Shown piece by piece: positions 16,064 through 24,936 of a stretch of DNA of 64,000 nucleotides. The notes under the pieces are model-generated. The model searched no databases. It was not told the DNA's origin and saw only the letters and a list, made by a program, of their open reading frames with translations. Numbering within the stretch: the first letter of the stretch is position 1; each line of letters begins with the position of its first letter. The stretch is from Paenalicyclobacillus mengziensis. GTDB lineage: Bacteria > Bacillota > Bacilli > Alicyclobacillales > Alicyclobacillaceae. Location: contig NZ_CP071182.1 in NCBI RefSeq assembly GCF_017298635.1, forward strand, positions 2,170,001 through 2,234,000, given 5' to 3'. The position numbers and the translations under genes were made by a program.

Positions 16064-16594
16064 TCACAGACAACTTTCCAGCTCTTCTTCACGCATCTTT
16101 TCTAAAATTTCGGTGTCACTTTCCAATTGGATTGCATACTCAAATCCATCGGGGCCAAGTTTTTGACTGATAATTGTTGCGATGGGTTGACCCGGTAACT
16201 TGTGAGCACGCACAAGGTCTAGGACTTCAAACGCCGGACGGATGTACTGACGTTCTAAAAGGAACCTGAGCACTGCAGTCCGCTCAAAAACGTTCCGTTG
16301 CTTTCCGCTACCCACGTCTAAAGCGGAAAACTTTTCCCGTTCATCGTAGATTACACCCAAATAACCCTTGTCTGCCCAACGTTTAATTGTGGACATATCT
16401 ACCGATTTGCCAGTGCTCTTTTCAATGGTCTGGGCGATTTCCTTGGAATTTATGTAGGATTGGCGTTCACGCTCTTGCTCTATGACAACATCTAATTCAT
16501 GTTCTAGCTTTGTAAGTTGTTCTTTATCAGATCGGATACGTTCACGCAGCCGATTCATCTGTAGTTTCAGTTCATCACTCTTCAGGGACTTCAT
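16064..16594 (-). CDS. Putative coiled-coil/MerR-like helix-turn-helix regulator
   Basis: A 176-residue soluble protein. Residues 1-45 form a charged coiled coil (LQMNRLRERIRSDKEQLTKL). Residues about 48-110 resemble a winged helix of the MerR kind: SKEIAQTIEKSTGKSVDMST, then IKRWADKGYLG and a wing before VFERTAVLRFLLER. The C-terminal third is unassigned. The ATG at 16594 has GTGAGGT upstream. It is divergent from the pyrimidine operon across a 252-bp promoter region and is the best candidate for its local regulator. No characterised relative is recognised. Confidence 0.6.
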   Translation of the reverse strand: MKSLKSDELKLQMNRLRERIRSDKEQLTKLEHELDVVIEQERERQSYINSKEIAQTIEKSTGKSVDMSTIKRWADKGYLGVIYDEREKFSALDVGSGKQRNVFERTAVLRFLLERQYIRPAFEVLDLVRAHKLPGQPIATIISQKLGPDGFEYAIQLESDTEILEKMREEELESCL

Positions 16595-16755
16595 GATTGT
16601 CTATACCTCACCGACAGAATGTCATTTCAATAATGTACGGAAATCACTACCGATCATACACGCTACTCTCTGCCTTAGAGTGGGTCAAGGTTTATTTATG
16701 GGCACCATTATAATATCTATTCAACGCAATCAAATATAACATAATTCAAAATTGA

Positions 16756-16784
16756 TTGACACAGTTAGGTAGTTGATCTACCAT
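16756..16784 (+). promoter_or_regulatory. Promoter of the pyrimidine operon with a palindrome in the spacer
   Basis: TTGACA (16756-16761) is followed after 17 bases by TACCAT (16779-16784), a good sigma-A type promoter. GGTAG-TTGAT-CTACC (16768-16782) is a 5-bp inverted repeat lying between and overlapping the -10 element, a placement expected for a transcription factor site. The first gene starts 63 bases further on. Confidence 0.6.
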
Positions 16785-16846
16785 GAACTTAGCCTACAAC
16801 ATAATCCACAAATTGGTGAATCAAGTATCAGGGAGGGTCTATTTCC

Positions 16847-18319
16847 ATGGGACTTGTCGAAACTCCAACCACTTACCGTAACTACATTGGGAATTGGGTG
16901 GAAAGTGGAACGGCTGCGGTCTTTAGAGTCGAAAATCCGGCGGACACCCGGGATGTAATTGGTTTTTTCCAACAATCAGATGAAGCTGACGTTGAGAAAG
17001 CCGTCACTACCGCAAGAGCAGCCTTTCCCGATTGGAGAAGTACACCAGCACCACAGCGCGGTGAGTTTATGTTTCGCGCAGCTCAAATCATTGAAGACGA
17101 CTTTGATGGTTTAGTTCAGTTGTTAACTCGTGAGGTTGGAAAATCCCTTAAAGATTCAAGAGCGGAAGTCCGACGGACCATAAATGTTCTACGGTTTCTT
17201 GGTGGAGAGGGAACCCGGTTAGCCGGAGAAACGGTTCCTTCTTGGCAGCAGGGTGTAGTAGCGTACACGAAACGATATCCATTGGGAGTTGTCGGTGTCA
17301 TAACTCCGTGGAACGTCCCTTCAGCAATTGCTGCCTGGAAAATTGCATCCGCTTTAGTTGCTGGAAACACGGTCATTTTTAAGCCATCCAGTCTTACGCC
17401 TACCTCGAGTCTGAAATTGGTGCAAGCTTTCGTAGATGCTGGTGTCCCTGCCGGCGTCCTTAATTTTGTAACGGGACCTGGAGGAAAAGTCGGAAACGCA
17501 ATTGCTGCGCATCCAGACGTACGAGCTGTTTCTTTCACAGGGTCTAACTCAATTGGAAGCGCTATTAACAAGGTTGTTACAGCGCGTGGGGCAAGATTTC
17601 AGGGAGAAATGGGTGGGAAAAACCCGTTCATTGTAATGCCGGATGCAGACCTTGAGTTAGCGGTGAATGATGTGATTGCGGGCGGACTGGGGGAGGCGGG
17701 TCAACGTTGTACAGCAACAAGTCGCGTGCTTGTCTTTGAAGAAATTGCAGACAAATTTACAAAAATGCTGGTGAACCGAATTTCCAGCATGAAGATTGGT
17801 AATCCAAAGGAAGAATCTGTAGAGATGGGACCTTTGGCTGATGAAGGACAAATGAACACTTCCCTTCATTATATTGAGGTTGGAAAGCAAGAAGGAGCAC
17901 GACTGTTGTGTGGGGGTGAACGCCTCACCGAGGGAGATTTAGCTTACGGCTATTATGTGGCACCCACGGTATTTAGCGGAGTAGTACCGGACATGACCAT
18001 AGCCCAAGACGAAATTTTTGGACCTGTCATTTCCGTCATGACAGTGCACTCTTTTGAGCAGGCCATCGACTGGGCAAACAATATCCGCTACGGACTCTCG
18101 TCTACTATTTATACCAATAATTATGCGAAAGCCACGGAATTCATAGACCAGATTCAAGCTGGTCTAACTCACGTAAACATGCCAACCACTTATAGTGAAC
18201 CTCAGTATCCTTTCGGAGGTATCAAGGCGACGGGACTCGGTGGCGTACGTGAACAAGGTTCGACAGCGATGGACTTTTACACAGAATGGAAAACGGTCTA
18301 TACCAAACCAAAGGATTAA
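16847..18319 (+). CDS. NAD(P)-dependent aldehyde dehydrogenase
   Basis: A 490-residue aldehyde dehydrogenase superfamily enzyme. Visible landmarks are the TPWNVPSAIAAWKIA active-site Asn segment, FKPSSLTPTSS (cofactor Lys), SFTGSNSIGSAI, a catalytic Glu region GEMGGKNP (usually ELGGK) and catalytic Cys in GEAGQRCTATSR. ATG 16847 follows AGGGAGG. It is first in the reductive pyrimidine operon and differs from the CoA-acylating enzyme at the operon's end. It may oxidise malonate semialdehyde or another small semialdehyde produced from pyrimidines; substrate cannot be fixed from sequence. Confidence 0.9.
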   Translation: MGLVETPTTYRNYIGNWVESGTAAVFRVENPADTRDVIGFFQQSDEADVEKAVTTARAAFPDWRSTPAPQRGEFMFRAAQIIEDDFDGLVQLLTREVGKSLKDSRAEVRRTINVLRFLGGEGTRLAGETVPSWQQGVVAYTKRYPLGVVGVITPWNVPSAIAAWKIASALVAGNTVIFKPSSLTPTSSLKLVQAFVDAGVPAGVLNFVTGPGGKVGNAIAAHPDVRAVSFTGSNSIGSAINKVVTARGARFQGEMGGKNPFIVMPDADLELAVNDVIAGGLGEAGQRCTATSRVLVFEEIADKFTKMLVNRISSMKIGNPKEESVEMGPLADEGQMNTSLHYIEVGKQEGARLLCGGERLTEGDLAYGYYVAPTVFSGVVPDMTIAQDEIFGPVISVMTVHSFEQAIDWANNIRYGLSSTIYTNNYAKATEFIDQIQAGLTHVNMPTTYSEPQYPFGGIKATGLGGVREQGSTAMDFYTEWKTVYTKPKD

Positions 18320-18391
18320 TGCAAGTCTAGCTTAACAAGTTTGACATTGCACGGAGGCTAGCCCATGTACTTTAGGAGGTGTACTGACAGA

Positions 18392-19768
18392 ATGCCAAAA
18401 TCTAGACCCGCTGGGACAGATGTGGCTGAGAATTTTCAGGAAGTCATACCAACTTTGACATCTATGGAGGCCATAACGGAGGCAAATCGTTGCTTGTTCT
18501 GTGAGGATGCTCCATGTACCATTGCATGTCCCACAAGCATTGACGTACCAATGTTTATTCGGAAAATTTCGACGGGCAACTTAAAAGGTTCTGCCAAAAC
18601 CATCATGGATGCCAATCCTCTGGGAGCGAGTTGTGCGCGTGTATGTCCTACTGAGGAGCTATGTGTTGGCGCGTGCGTGTTAAATGACTTACGTGCCCCG
18701 ATCATGATTGGTGAGCTTCAGCGTTATGCAACCGACTATGTCATGAACAACGACATTCAATTATATGAGAAGGGCCCGACCAATGGAAAACGTGTGTGTG
18801 TTGTTGGCGCGGGGCCATCTGGACTCAGCGCTGCACGTGAACTTGCGCTATTAGGATATGATATCACCGTTTTTGATGCTCAAGAAAAAGGTGGCGGGCT
18901 CAATACTTACGGTGTTGCGCCATTTCGTCTGCCCCAGTCCGTTTCACTTTGGGAAGTTGCACAAATTGAAAATCTCGGCGTTGAAATCAAGAACGGTGTG
19001 ACAGTTGGTAAGGATATCACCGCAGATCAACTACTAAACGATTACGATGCAGTGCTCATTGCTGTGGGTATGGGGCGTATCCAATCTCTCGGTATACCCG
19101 GGGAGAAGCTGCCAGGTGTCATTGATGCGTTGGACTTAATTGAGGAAACGAAGGACGGCGATCCAACACAGGTGTCCATAGGACGTCGAGTTGCCGTGAT
19201 TGGTGCCGGTAATACTGCCATTGATGGAGCGACTACTGCGAAACGACTCGGTGCCGAAATTGTACAAATTCTCTATAGAAGATCTGAAAAAGAAATGACA
19301 GCCTATCCTTTTGAATATGAATTTGCGAAGCAGGACGGTGTTGAATTTCGTTGGTTGACAGCTCCGACAAAGATTTTGGGTACTGACAAGGTAGATGCCA
19401 TCGAATGTATCCGAATGCAGCTAGGTCAACCAGATGCACGCGGTCGACGTCAATCGGAGCCAATTCCAGGTTCTGAATTCACCATAGAAGTTGATAACGT
19501 CATCATGGCCGTCGGCCAAAGCCGTCGGTCTGAGTTATTTGAACACTTTGGAATTGAATATACCAAAGGCATTGTTAAAGTTGACGAAAACATGAGAACC
19601 ACTCGTGAAGGTGTTTATGCGTCAGGAGACTGTGTCTTCGAAGGTGGCGGGAGCAATGAAGCTACCGTTGTTCTAGCCGTAGAGCAAGGAAAACAGGCGG
19701 CCAAGGCAATCCACCAACAACTCAGTGAGAGAAGCACGTCGGTGCCAGGCGTGTCTATGGAGGGATAA
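18392..19768 (+). CDS. preT: NAD-dependent dihydropyrimidine dehydrogenase, PreT-like subunit
   Basis: The FAD/NAD(P)-binding subunit of bacterial dihydropyrimidine dehydrogenase, similar to the small subunit of glutamate synthase. Two N-terminal iron-sulfur cysteine clusters are visible (CLFCEDAPCTIACP and CARVCPTEELCVGAC). They are followed by an FAD motif (VVGAGPSGLSAARELA) and an NAD(P) motif (AVIGAGNTAIDGATTA). It passes electrons to PreA for reduction of uracil and thymine. ATG 18392 lies 12 bases after AGGAGG; an ATG at 18365 is in frame but would place the ribosome site inside the gene. The preA start follows the stop by 3 bases. Confidence 0.93.
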   Translation: MPKSRPAGTDVAENFQEVIPTLTSMEAITEANRCLFCEDAPCTIACPTSIDVPMFIRKISTGNLKGSAKTIMDANPLGASCARVCPTEELCVGACVLNDLRAPIMIGELQRYATDYVMNNDIQLYEKGPTNGKRVCVVGAGPSGLSAARELALLGYDITVFDAQEKGGGLNTYGVAPFRLPQSVSLWEVAQIENLGVEIKNGVTVGKDITADQLLNDYDAVLIAVGMGRIQSLGIPGEKLPGVIDALDLIEETKDGDPTQVSIGRRVAVIGAGNTAIDGATTAKRLGAEIVQILYRRSEKEMTAYPFEYEFAKQDGVEFRWLTAPTKILGTDKVDAIECIRMQLGQPDARGRRQSEPIPGSEFTIEVDNVIMAVGQSRRSELFEHFGIEYTKGIVKVDENMRTTREGVYASGDCVFEGGGSNEATVVLAVEQGKQAAKAIHQQLSERSTSVPGVSMEG

Positions 19769-19771
19769 ATC

Positions 19772-21010
19772 GTGGCAGACCTTAGTATTAATCTGGGAGG
19801 AATCAAGTCACCGAACCCATTTTGGTTAGCATCTGCACCTCCAACAAACAGCGGATACCAAGTGATGCGTGCTTTCGAAGCCGGTTGGGGAGGGGCAGTT
19901 TGGAAGACTCTCACTGATAAGCCCATTACGAATGTGAGCTCTCGTTTTTCTGGTCTTCGATTATATGGTAAGCGTATGGTTGGCTTCAACAATATCGAGC
20001 TTATAACGGACCGGCCGCTAGAGGTGAATCTTAAAGAAATTAGGGAATGTAAAAAGTACTTTCCGGACCGAGCGATTATTGCCTCAATTATGTTGGAACC
20101 AGACCCGAAGATATGGAACGAAGTCATCAAAAAAATTGAGGATGCAGGAGTAGATGGGTTTGAGTTGAACTTCGGTTGCCCCCATGGTATGGCGGAACGA
20201 GGCATGGGTTCGGCGATTGGTCAACACCCTGATCTTATCAAAATGCAAACAGAGTGGGCGAAAGAAGCAGCCACAACACCCGTCATTGCCAAACTCACAC
20301 CCAACATCACAGACATTCGTCTCGCTGCACGCGCTGCACGTCAAGGCGGAGCTGATGCCGTGAGTATGATTAACACCATCAACTCACTGATGGGTGTCGA
20401 TCTCGACACATGGAACACGGTTCCCCACGTAGATGGTCAAGGAACGCATGGCGGATATTGCGGTCCGGCCGTAAAGCCGATTGCACTGCATATGGTAGGG
20501 GATTGTGCTCGAGATATCAGTGTCGGAATTCCTATCTCTGGAATTGGGGGCATCAGCAACTGGCGAGATGCGGTTGAGTTTATGTTGATGGGTGCAACGG
20601 GCGTGCAAGTATGTACAGCTGTTATGCAACATGGCTTCCGGATCATTGAAGACATGGTAGATGGGCTGAACAACTACTTGGACGACAAAGGCATTGCCAG
20701 TGCAATGGATCTCGTTGGGAAGGCAGTTCACAAGTATACCGAATTTGGGAAATTGAACCTTAATTATAAAGTCGTGGCCCAAATCGATGAGGAGAGGTGC
20801 ATTCACTGTAACAAGTGCTACATTGCCTGTGAGGACACAGCGCATCAAGCCATCAAGATGGTTCCAAATCCTGTGGGTAGTAGTCATATGTACAACCTTG
20901 AAGTCATCGACGACCAGTGCGTAGGTTGTAATCTTTGCTACGAGGTCTGTCCAGTGGATGATTGTATCACTATGGTGCCACAGGAGACGACGGCCCGGGC
21001 TTTCATGTAA
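19772..21010 (+). CDS. preA: NAD-dependent dihydropyrimidine dehydrogenase, PreA-like catalytic subunit
   Basis: A 412-residue FMN-containing subunit that reduces uracil/thymine to the dihydro forms. The N-terminal part is a dihydroorotate-dehydrogenase-like barrel (NLGGIKSPNPFWLASAPPT, ELNFGCPHGMAERGMGSAIGQ). The C-terminus carries two 4Fe-4S motifs (CIHCNKCYIACEDTAHQ and CVGCNLCYEVCPVDDC). In the catalytic loop the position that is Cys in animal dihydropyrimidine dehydrogenase (GLACGQ) is Ile here (GSAIGQ), with a Ser two residues earlier. GTG 19772 follows GGAGGG, 3 bases after preT. Confidence 0.95.
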   Translation: MADLSINLGGIKSPNPFWLASAPPTNSGYQVMRAFEAGWGGAVWKTLTDKPITNVSSRFSGLRLYGKRMVGFNNIELITDRPLEVNLKEIRECKKYFPDRAIIASIMLEPDPKIWNEVIKKIEDAGVDGFELNFGCPHGMAERGMGSAIGQHPDLIKMQTEWAKEAATTPVIAKLTPNITDIRLAARAARQGGADAVSMINTINSLMGVDLDTWNTVPHVDGQGTHGGYCGPAVKPIALHMVGDCARDISVGIPISGIGGISNWRDAVEFMLMGATGVQVCTAVMQHGFRIIEDMVDGLNNYLDDKGIASAMDLVGKAVHKYTEFGKLNLNYKVVAQIDEERCIHCNKCYIACEDTAHQAIKMVPNPVGSSHMYNLEVIDDQCVGCNLCYEVCPVDDCITMVPQETTARAFM

Positions 21011-21073
21011 GGGCTTCAGGCTGAAGGTTACTTTTTACTCTATTGGTAGACTCATCTATACGGAGGCGACGAA

Positions 21074-22459
21074 ATGAATAAACTTATCAAGAACGGTATT
21101 GTGGTGACCGCTTCGGATGTTCAACGCGCTGACGTTGCCATTGAGAACGGAGTCGTGACGGCAGTCGGGCAGAACCTGCCTGATAACGGGGCAGAAATTG
21201 TTGACGCAGATGGATGCTATGTCTTTCCTGGCGGTGTGGATCCTCACACGCACCTCGACATGCCCTTTGGAGGTACGGTCACGATTGACGATTTTGAATC
21301 AGGTACCATTGGATTTGCTGCTGGTGGAACGACAACAATTGTGGACTTCTGCATGCACGAGAAAGGAAAATCATTACAGCATTCGCTGGATATTTGGCAT
21401 GAAAAGGCTCGTGGCAAAGCTGTGATTGACTATGGTTTCCACATGATGGTCGGAGACTTGCGAGACGAAATCTTAGACGAGATTCCAAAACTCGTGGAGG
21501 AACAGGGTGTTAGTTCCTTTAAGGTTTTTATGGCTTATAAAAATAATTTACAAGCCGAAGACAAGACATTGTTCCGGGTGCTGCAACGAGCAAAAGCAGC
21601 TAAAGCATTGGTGCAAGTACATGCTGAAAACGGCGATGTGATTGACGCGTTGGTAGAAGATGCATTGGCTAGTGGCAATGTGGAGCCTGTATACCATGCA
21701 TTAACAAGGCCACCGGAAGCTGAAGGTGAAGCCACCGCGCGAGCCATTGAACTGGCTCGCCTTGCTGGTGCACCAATCTACATCGTGCACGTCACTTGTC
21801 GGGAAGCCGTAGAAGCCATTAGTAGGGCGCGTAGACGAGGGCAACCAGTGTTCGGCGAAACGTGTGAGCAGTATCTGGTTTGTGACCACACTGACTATGA
21901 ACGACCTGGCTTTGAAGGTGCCAAATATGTGATGTCGCCCCCCATTCGTGAAAAATCCCATCAGGAAGCGTTGTGGAACGGTCTTTTTAACGGTGACCTA
22001 ATGGTACTTGGTTCCGACCAATGTTCCTTTAACTTCAAGGGACAAAAAGAACTTGGTAAGGAGGATTTCTCTAAGATTCCGAACGGTGGTCCAACTGGTG
22101 AAGAAAGAATGGGCATCCTCTACGAATACGGTGTGGTACAAGGACGTATTGGACTCTCCAAGTTCGTAGACTTAACCTCCACTACCGCTGCCAAGTTGTT
22201 CGGATTATTCCCGAAGAAAGGAACAATTGCTGTGGGCTCTGATGCGGACATTGTCATTTGGGATCCCAACGTAGAACGGACCATTTCAGCTGCAACGCAG
22301 TACCTAAAGTGTGACTATTCTCTGTTTGAGGGATTTAAGGTTCATGGTAAGGCTCGTGACGTTCTCCTTCGTGGGGAGTATGTCTTTCAGAACAATGAAT
22401 TCGTCGGTGCCCCAGGTACAGGGGAGTATGTACCCCAAAAACCTTTTGAGTACAAATAA
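21074..22459 (+). CDS. hydA: Dihydropyrimidinase
   Basis: A 461-residue metal-dependent amidohydrolase that opens dihydrouracil/dihydrothymine to N-carbamoyl-beta-amino acids. The metal site DPHTHLDMPFGG (about residues 56-67), the carboxylated-Lys strand SSFKVFMAYKN, QVHAENGDVI, IYIVHVT and LGSDQCSF mark the D-hydantoinase/dihydropyrimidinase family, and length fits. ATG 21074 follows GGAGG. It acts directly on the product of PreTA and feeds the amidase encoded next. Confidence 0.95.
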   Translation: MNKLIKNGIVVTASDVQRADVAIENGVVTAVGQNLPDNGAEIVDADGCYVFPGGVDPHTHLDMPFGGTVTIDDFESGTIGFAAGGTTTIVDFCMHEKGKSLQHSLDIWHEKARGKAVIDYGFHMMVGDLRDEILDEIPKLVEEQGVSSFKVFMAYKNNLQAEDKTLFRVLQRAKAAKALVQVHAENGDVIDALVEDALASGNVEPVYHALTRPPEAEGEATARAIELARLAGAPIYIVHVTCREAVEAISRARRRGQPVFGETCEQYLVCDHTDYERPGFEGAKYVMSPPIREKSHQEALWNGLFNGDLMVLGSDQCSFNFKGQKELGKEDFSKIPNGGPTGEERMGILYEYGVVQGRIGLSKFVDLTSTTAAKLFGLFPKKGTIAVGSDADIVIWDPNVERTISAATQYLKCDYSLFEGFKVHGKARDVLLRGEYVFQNNEFVGAPGTGEYVPQKPFEYK

Positions 22460-22601
22460 TCTCTTGGTTTTCTAGCTTGTTTTTCAATAAATGCACTAAC
22501 AAGAAAACAAGTAGGACAGTATCGGCACATCGCTTATCTGATAAAACGAGCAATCAACTGCGAATGGGCTGGTACCTCTCCGAGGAGAAGGGAGCTTCTA
22601 T

Positions 22602-23495
22602 ATGTCGAGAATCGTAAAAATTGGATTGATTCAGGCCAAACATGATGTTTCAGGGGACAGACCTGTTGAGGAGCACAAGCAGGCAGCGATTGAAAAACAC
22701 CTGAAGTTGATTGACGAAGCTGCAGCACGGGGAGCACAAATCGTGTGTCTCCAAGAGATTTTCTACGGCCCGTACTTCTGTGCAGAACAAACCACAAAGT
22801 GGTATGACTCGGCAGAACCGATGCCGGATGGCCCAACGACAAAACTGATGCAGGAAGTAGCAAAAAAACACAACATGGTCTTAGTTGTACCTATGTATGA
22901 GCAGGCCATGACGGGAGTCTATTACAACACGGCTGCGGTGATTAATGCAGATGGAACCTATTTAGGTAAATACCGTAAACAACATATCCCTCATGTGCAA
23001 GCAGGTGAAAGTCCTGACACAGGATTCTGGGAAAAATACTACTTTAAACCCGGGTCCGGCGGATATCCTGTCTTCGATACGGCTTATGGGAAAATCGGCG
23101 TCTACATTTGCTATGACCGCCACTTCCCGGAAGGGGCGCGAATTCTCGGCTTGAACGGTGCGGAAATCGTGTTTAATCCGTCCGCTACCGTAGCGGGTCT
23201 GTCGGAATACTTATGGAAACTAGAACAACCGGCTCATGCTGTCGCCAATGGATACTACGTAGGTGCTATCAACCGGGTCGGTGTAGAAGCGCCTTGGAAC
23301 ATGGGGGAATTTTACGGTCAATCCTATCTAGTCGACCCACGTGGAAACTTTGTGGCAGTAGCCTCTCGTGACAACGATGAAGTACTGATTGCTGAAATGG
23401 ACCGCGAAGTCATCCGGCAAGTTCGTGATACCTGGCAATTCTATCGTGACAGGCGACCTGAAGCTTATGAGGAATTGGTAAAACTGCTTCCATAA
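22602..23495 (+). CDS. pydC: Beta-ureidopropionase (N-carbamoyl-beta-alanine amidohydrolase)
   Basis: A 297-residue nitrilase-superfamily amidase. The catalytic triad is visible: Glu in CLQEIFYGPYF, Lys in YRKQHIPH and Cys in GVYICYDRHFPEGAR. It hydrolyses N-carbamoyl-beta-alanine (from uracil) or N-carbamoyl-beta-aminoisobutyrate (from thymine) to the beta-amino acid, CO2 and ammonia. ATG 22602 follows GGGAG. N-carbamoylputrescine amidase is a related alternative, but the operon makes the pyrimidine role much more likely. Confidence 0.92.
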   Translation: MSRIVKIGLIQAKHDVSGDRPVEEHKQAAIEKHLKLIDEAAARGAQIVCLQEIFYGPYFCAEQTTKWYDSAEPMPDGPTTKLMQEVAKKHNMVLVVPMYEQAMTGVYYNTAAVINADGTYLGKYRKQHIPHVQAGESPDTGFWEKYYFKPGSGGYPVFDTAYGKIGVYICYDRHFPEGARILGLNGAEIVFNPSATVAGLSEYLWKLEQPAHAVANGYYVGAINRVGVEAPWNMGEFYGQSYLVDPRGNFVAVASRDNDEVLIAEMDREVIRQVRDTWQFYRDRRPEAYEELVKLLP

Positions 23496-23534
23496 TTTTA
23501 GGTTTATACCGTGGAGAGAGGGGTTGTGCATGAG

Positions 23535-24821
23535 ATGGATCGTGCCGAAGTACTCGCAAAGCAGTCCAAATATCTGACTGGAATCTCCAATTATTATCAG
23601 GATCCCGTTGTGCTGGTGCGCGGTGATGGGAAATACCTGTATGATTCAGAAGACCGTGAGTATCTTGACTTTTTCGGAGGGATTCTCACAGTCAGTGTCG
23701 GACACTGCAACCCCAAAGTAAACAAACGCATTCACGAGCAGGTAGACACCTTACAACACGTCTCGACCTTGTATCCTACAATTCCGATGGTTGAGCTGGC
23801 TGAAAAACTAGCAGAAATCACTCCGGGTAATTTGCAAAAGAGTTTCTTTACCAACAGCGGTACAGAAGCCGATGAAATGGCTGTTCTGTTGGCTCAGGTC
23901 TATACCGGCCGCAGTGAAGTCATTGCATTCCGACATGGCTATCATGGACGTTCACAATTGGCGATGTCACTCACAGCGCATTCACCATGGCGAAACGGAC
24001 CGACACCAGTTCCTGGCATCAAGCACGCGCATAACGCCTATTGCTATCGTTGTCCCTTCGGATTGACTTATCCGAGCTGCGATTTGCGCTGCGCCAAGGA
24101 CGTGGAGGAACTGATTCAAACCACCACTTCTGGTGAGATTGCAGCGGTTCTGTCGGAACCAATTCAAGGCGTAGGTGGCTTTATTACACCACCTCCAGGG
24201 TACTTTCAAGAAGTACAGCGGATTGTCAAACAGTACGGTGGGCTATTCATTTCGGACGAAGTCCAGACAGGGTGGGGACGTACAGGCAAGTATATGTTTG
24301 GTATTTCGCATTGGGGGGTTGAACCGGATATTATGACGTCTGCTAAGGGTATGGCAAATGGAGCTCCGATTGGCTGGACGATTACTACACCAGAGGTTGC
24401 AGAGTCATTCAAGGGTCTCACCATTTCCACGTTTGGCGGAAACCCCGTGAGTATGTCTGCTGCGTTGGGAACACTTGAAGTCATTCAAGAGGAAAATCTT
24501 GTGGACAACGCTGAGAAGGTTGGTAATCTGTTGATGGACGGTTTGGCTGAACTGCAAAAGTCCCACCCGATGGTCGGGGACGTACGCGGTAAAGGGCTGA
24601 TGATTGGCGTAGAGTTTGTACGAGACAACAAGGAACCAGCGCCCGCTTTAACCGCTGCGTTCCTAGAAGCTACGAAAAAGCGCGGGTTACTTCTGGGGAA
24701 AGGTGGATTATATGGAAACGTCGTCCGCGTTGTGCCGGGCTTGAATATTACACCATCAGATGTAACAGATGCGCTAAAGATTATAGAAGAATCTTTGCAA
24801 GAGATTTCAGTCACCATATAA
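23535..24821 (+). CDS. Class III aminotransferase for beta-alanine/beta-aminoisobutyrate
   Basis: A PLP-dependent class III aminotransferase of about 428 residues, resembling alanine-glyoxylate aminotransferase 2 and omega-amino acid:pyruvate aminotransferases. Landmarks are TNSGTEADEMAV, FRHGYHGRS, the DEVQTGWGRTGKYM segment and the PLP Lys in TSAKGMANGAPIG. ATG 23535 is chosen, with GTG 23526 and GTG 23511 possible upstream; GAGAGGGG lies just before them. It would move the amino group of beta-alanine or beta-aminoisobutyrate to pyruvate, giving malonate or methylmalonate semialdehyde plus alanine, which the next gene's product recycles. Confidence 0.9.
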   Translation: MDRAEVLAKQSKYLTGISNYYQDPVVLVRGDGKYLYDSEDREYLDFFGGILTVSVGHCNPKVNKRIHEQVDTLQHVSTLYPTIPMVELAEKLAEITPGNLQKSFFTNSGTEADEMAVLLAQVYTGRSEVIAFRHGYHGRSQLAMSLTAHSPWRNGPTPVPGIKHAHNAYCYRCPFGLTYPSCDLRCAKDVEELIQTTTSGEIAAVLSEPIQGVGGFITPPPGYFQEVQRIVKQYGGLFISDEVQTGWGRTGKYMFGISHWGVEPDIMTSAKGMANGAPIGWTITTPEVAESFKGLTISTFGGNPVSMSAALGTLEVIQEENLVDNAEKVGNLLMDGLAELQKSHPMVGDVRGKGLMIGVEFVRDNKEPAPALTAAFLEATKKRGLLLGKGGLYGNVVRVVPGLNITPSDVTDALKIIEESLQEISVTI

Positions 24822-24870
24822 GAAGCGTTACTCGATTGGCGTGTCGATGATCAGTCACAGAATTGGTGCC

Positions 24871-24895
24871 CTCCTGAGACGTTTTGTCTCGGGAG
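24871..24895 (+). terminator. Hairpin between aminotransferase and alanine dehydrogenase genes
   Basis: CTCCTGAGAC (24871-24880) and GTCTCGGGAG (24886-24895) pair over 10 bp with one wobble and a 5-base loop. The following CATCTTT is a weak T tract. It may be a partial terminator or an RNA processing/stability element within the operon. Confidence 0.5.
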
Positions 24896-24936
24896 TGGCC
24901 ATCTTTATGTCGAGAGCTAAGTAGGAGGCATATCTG

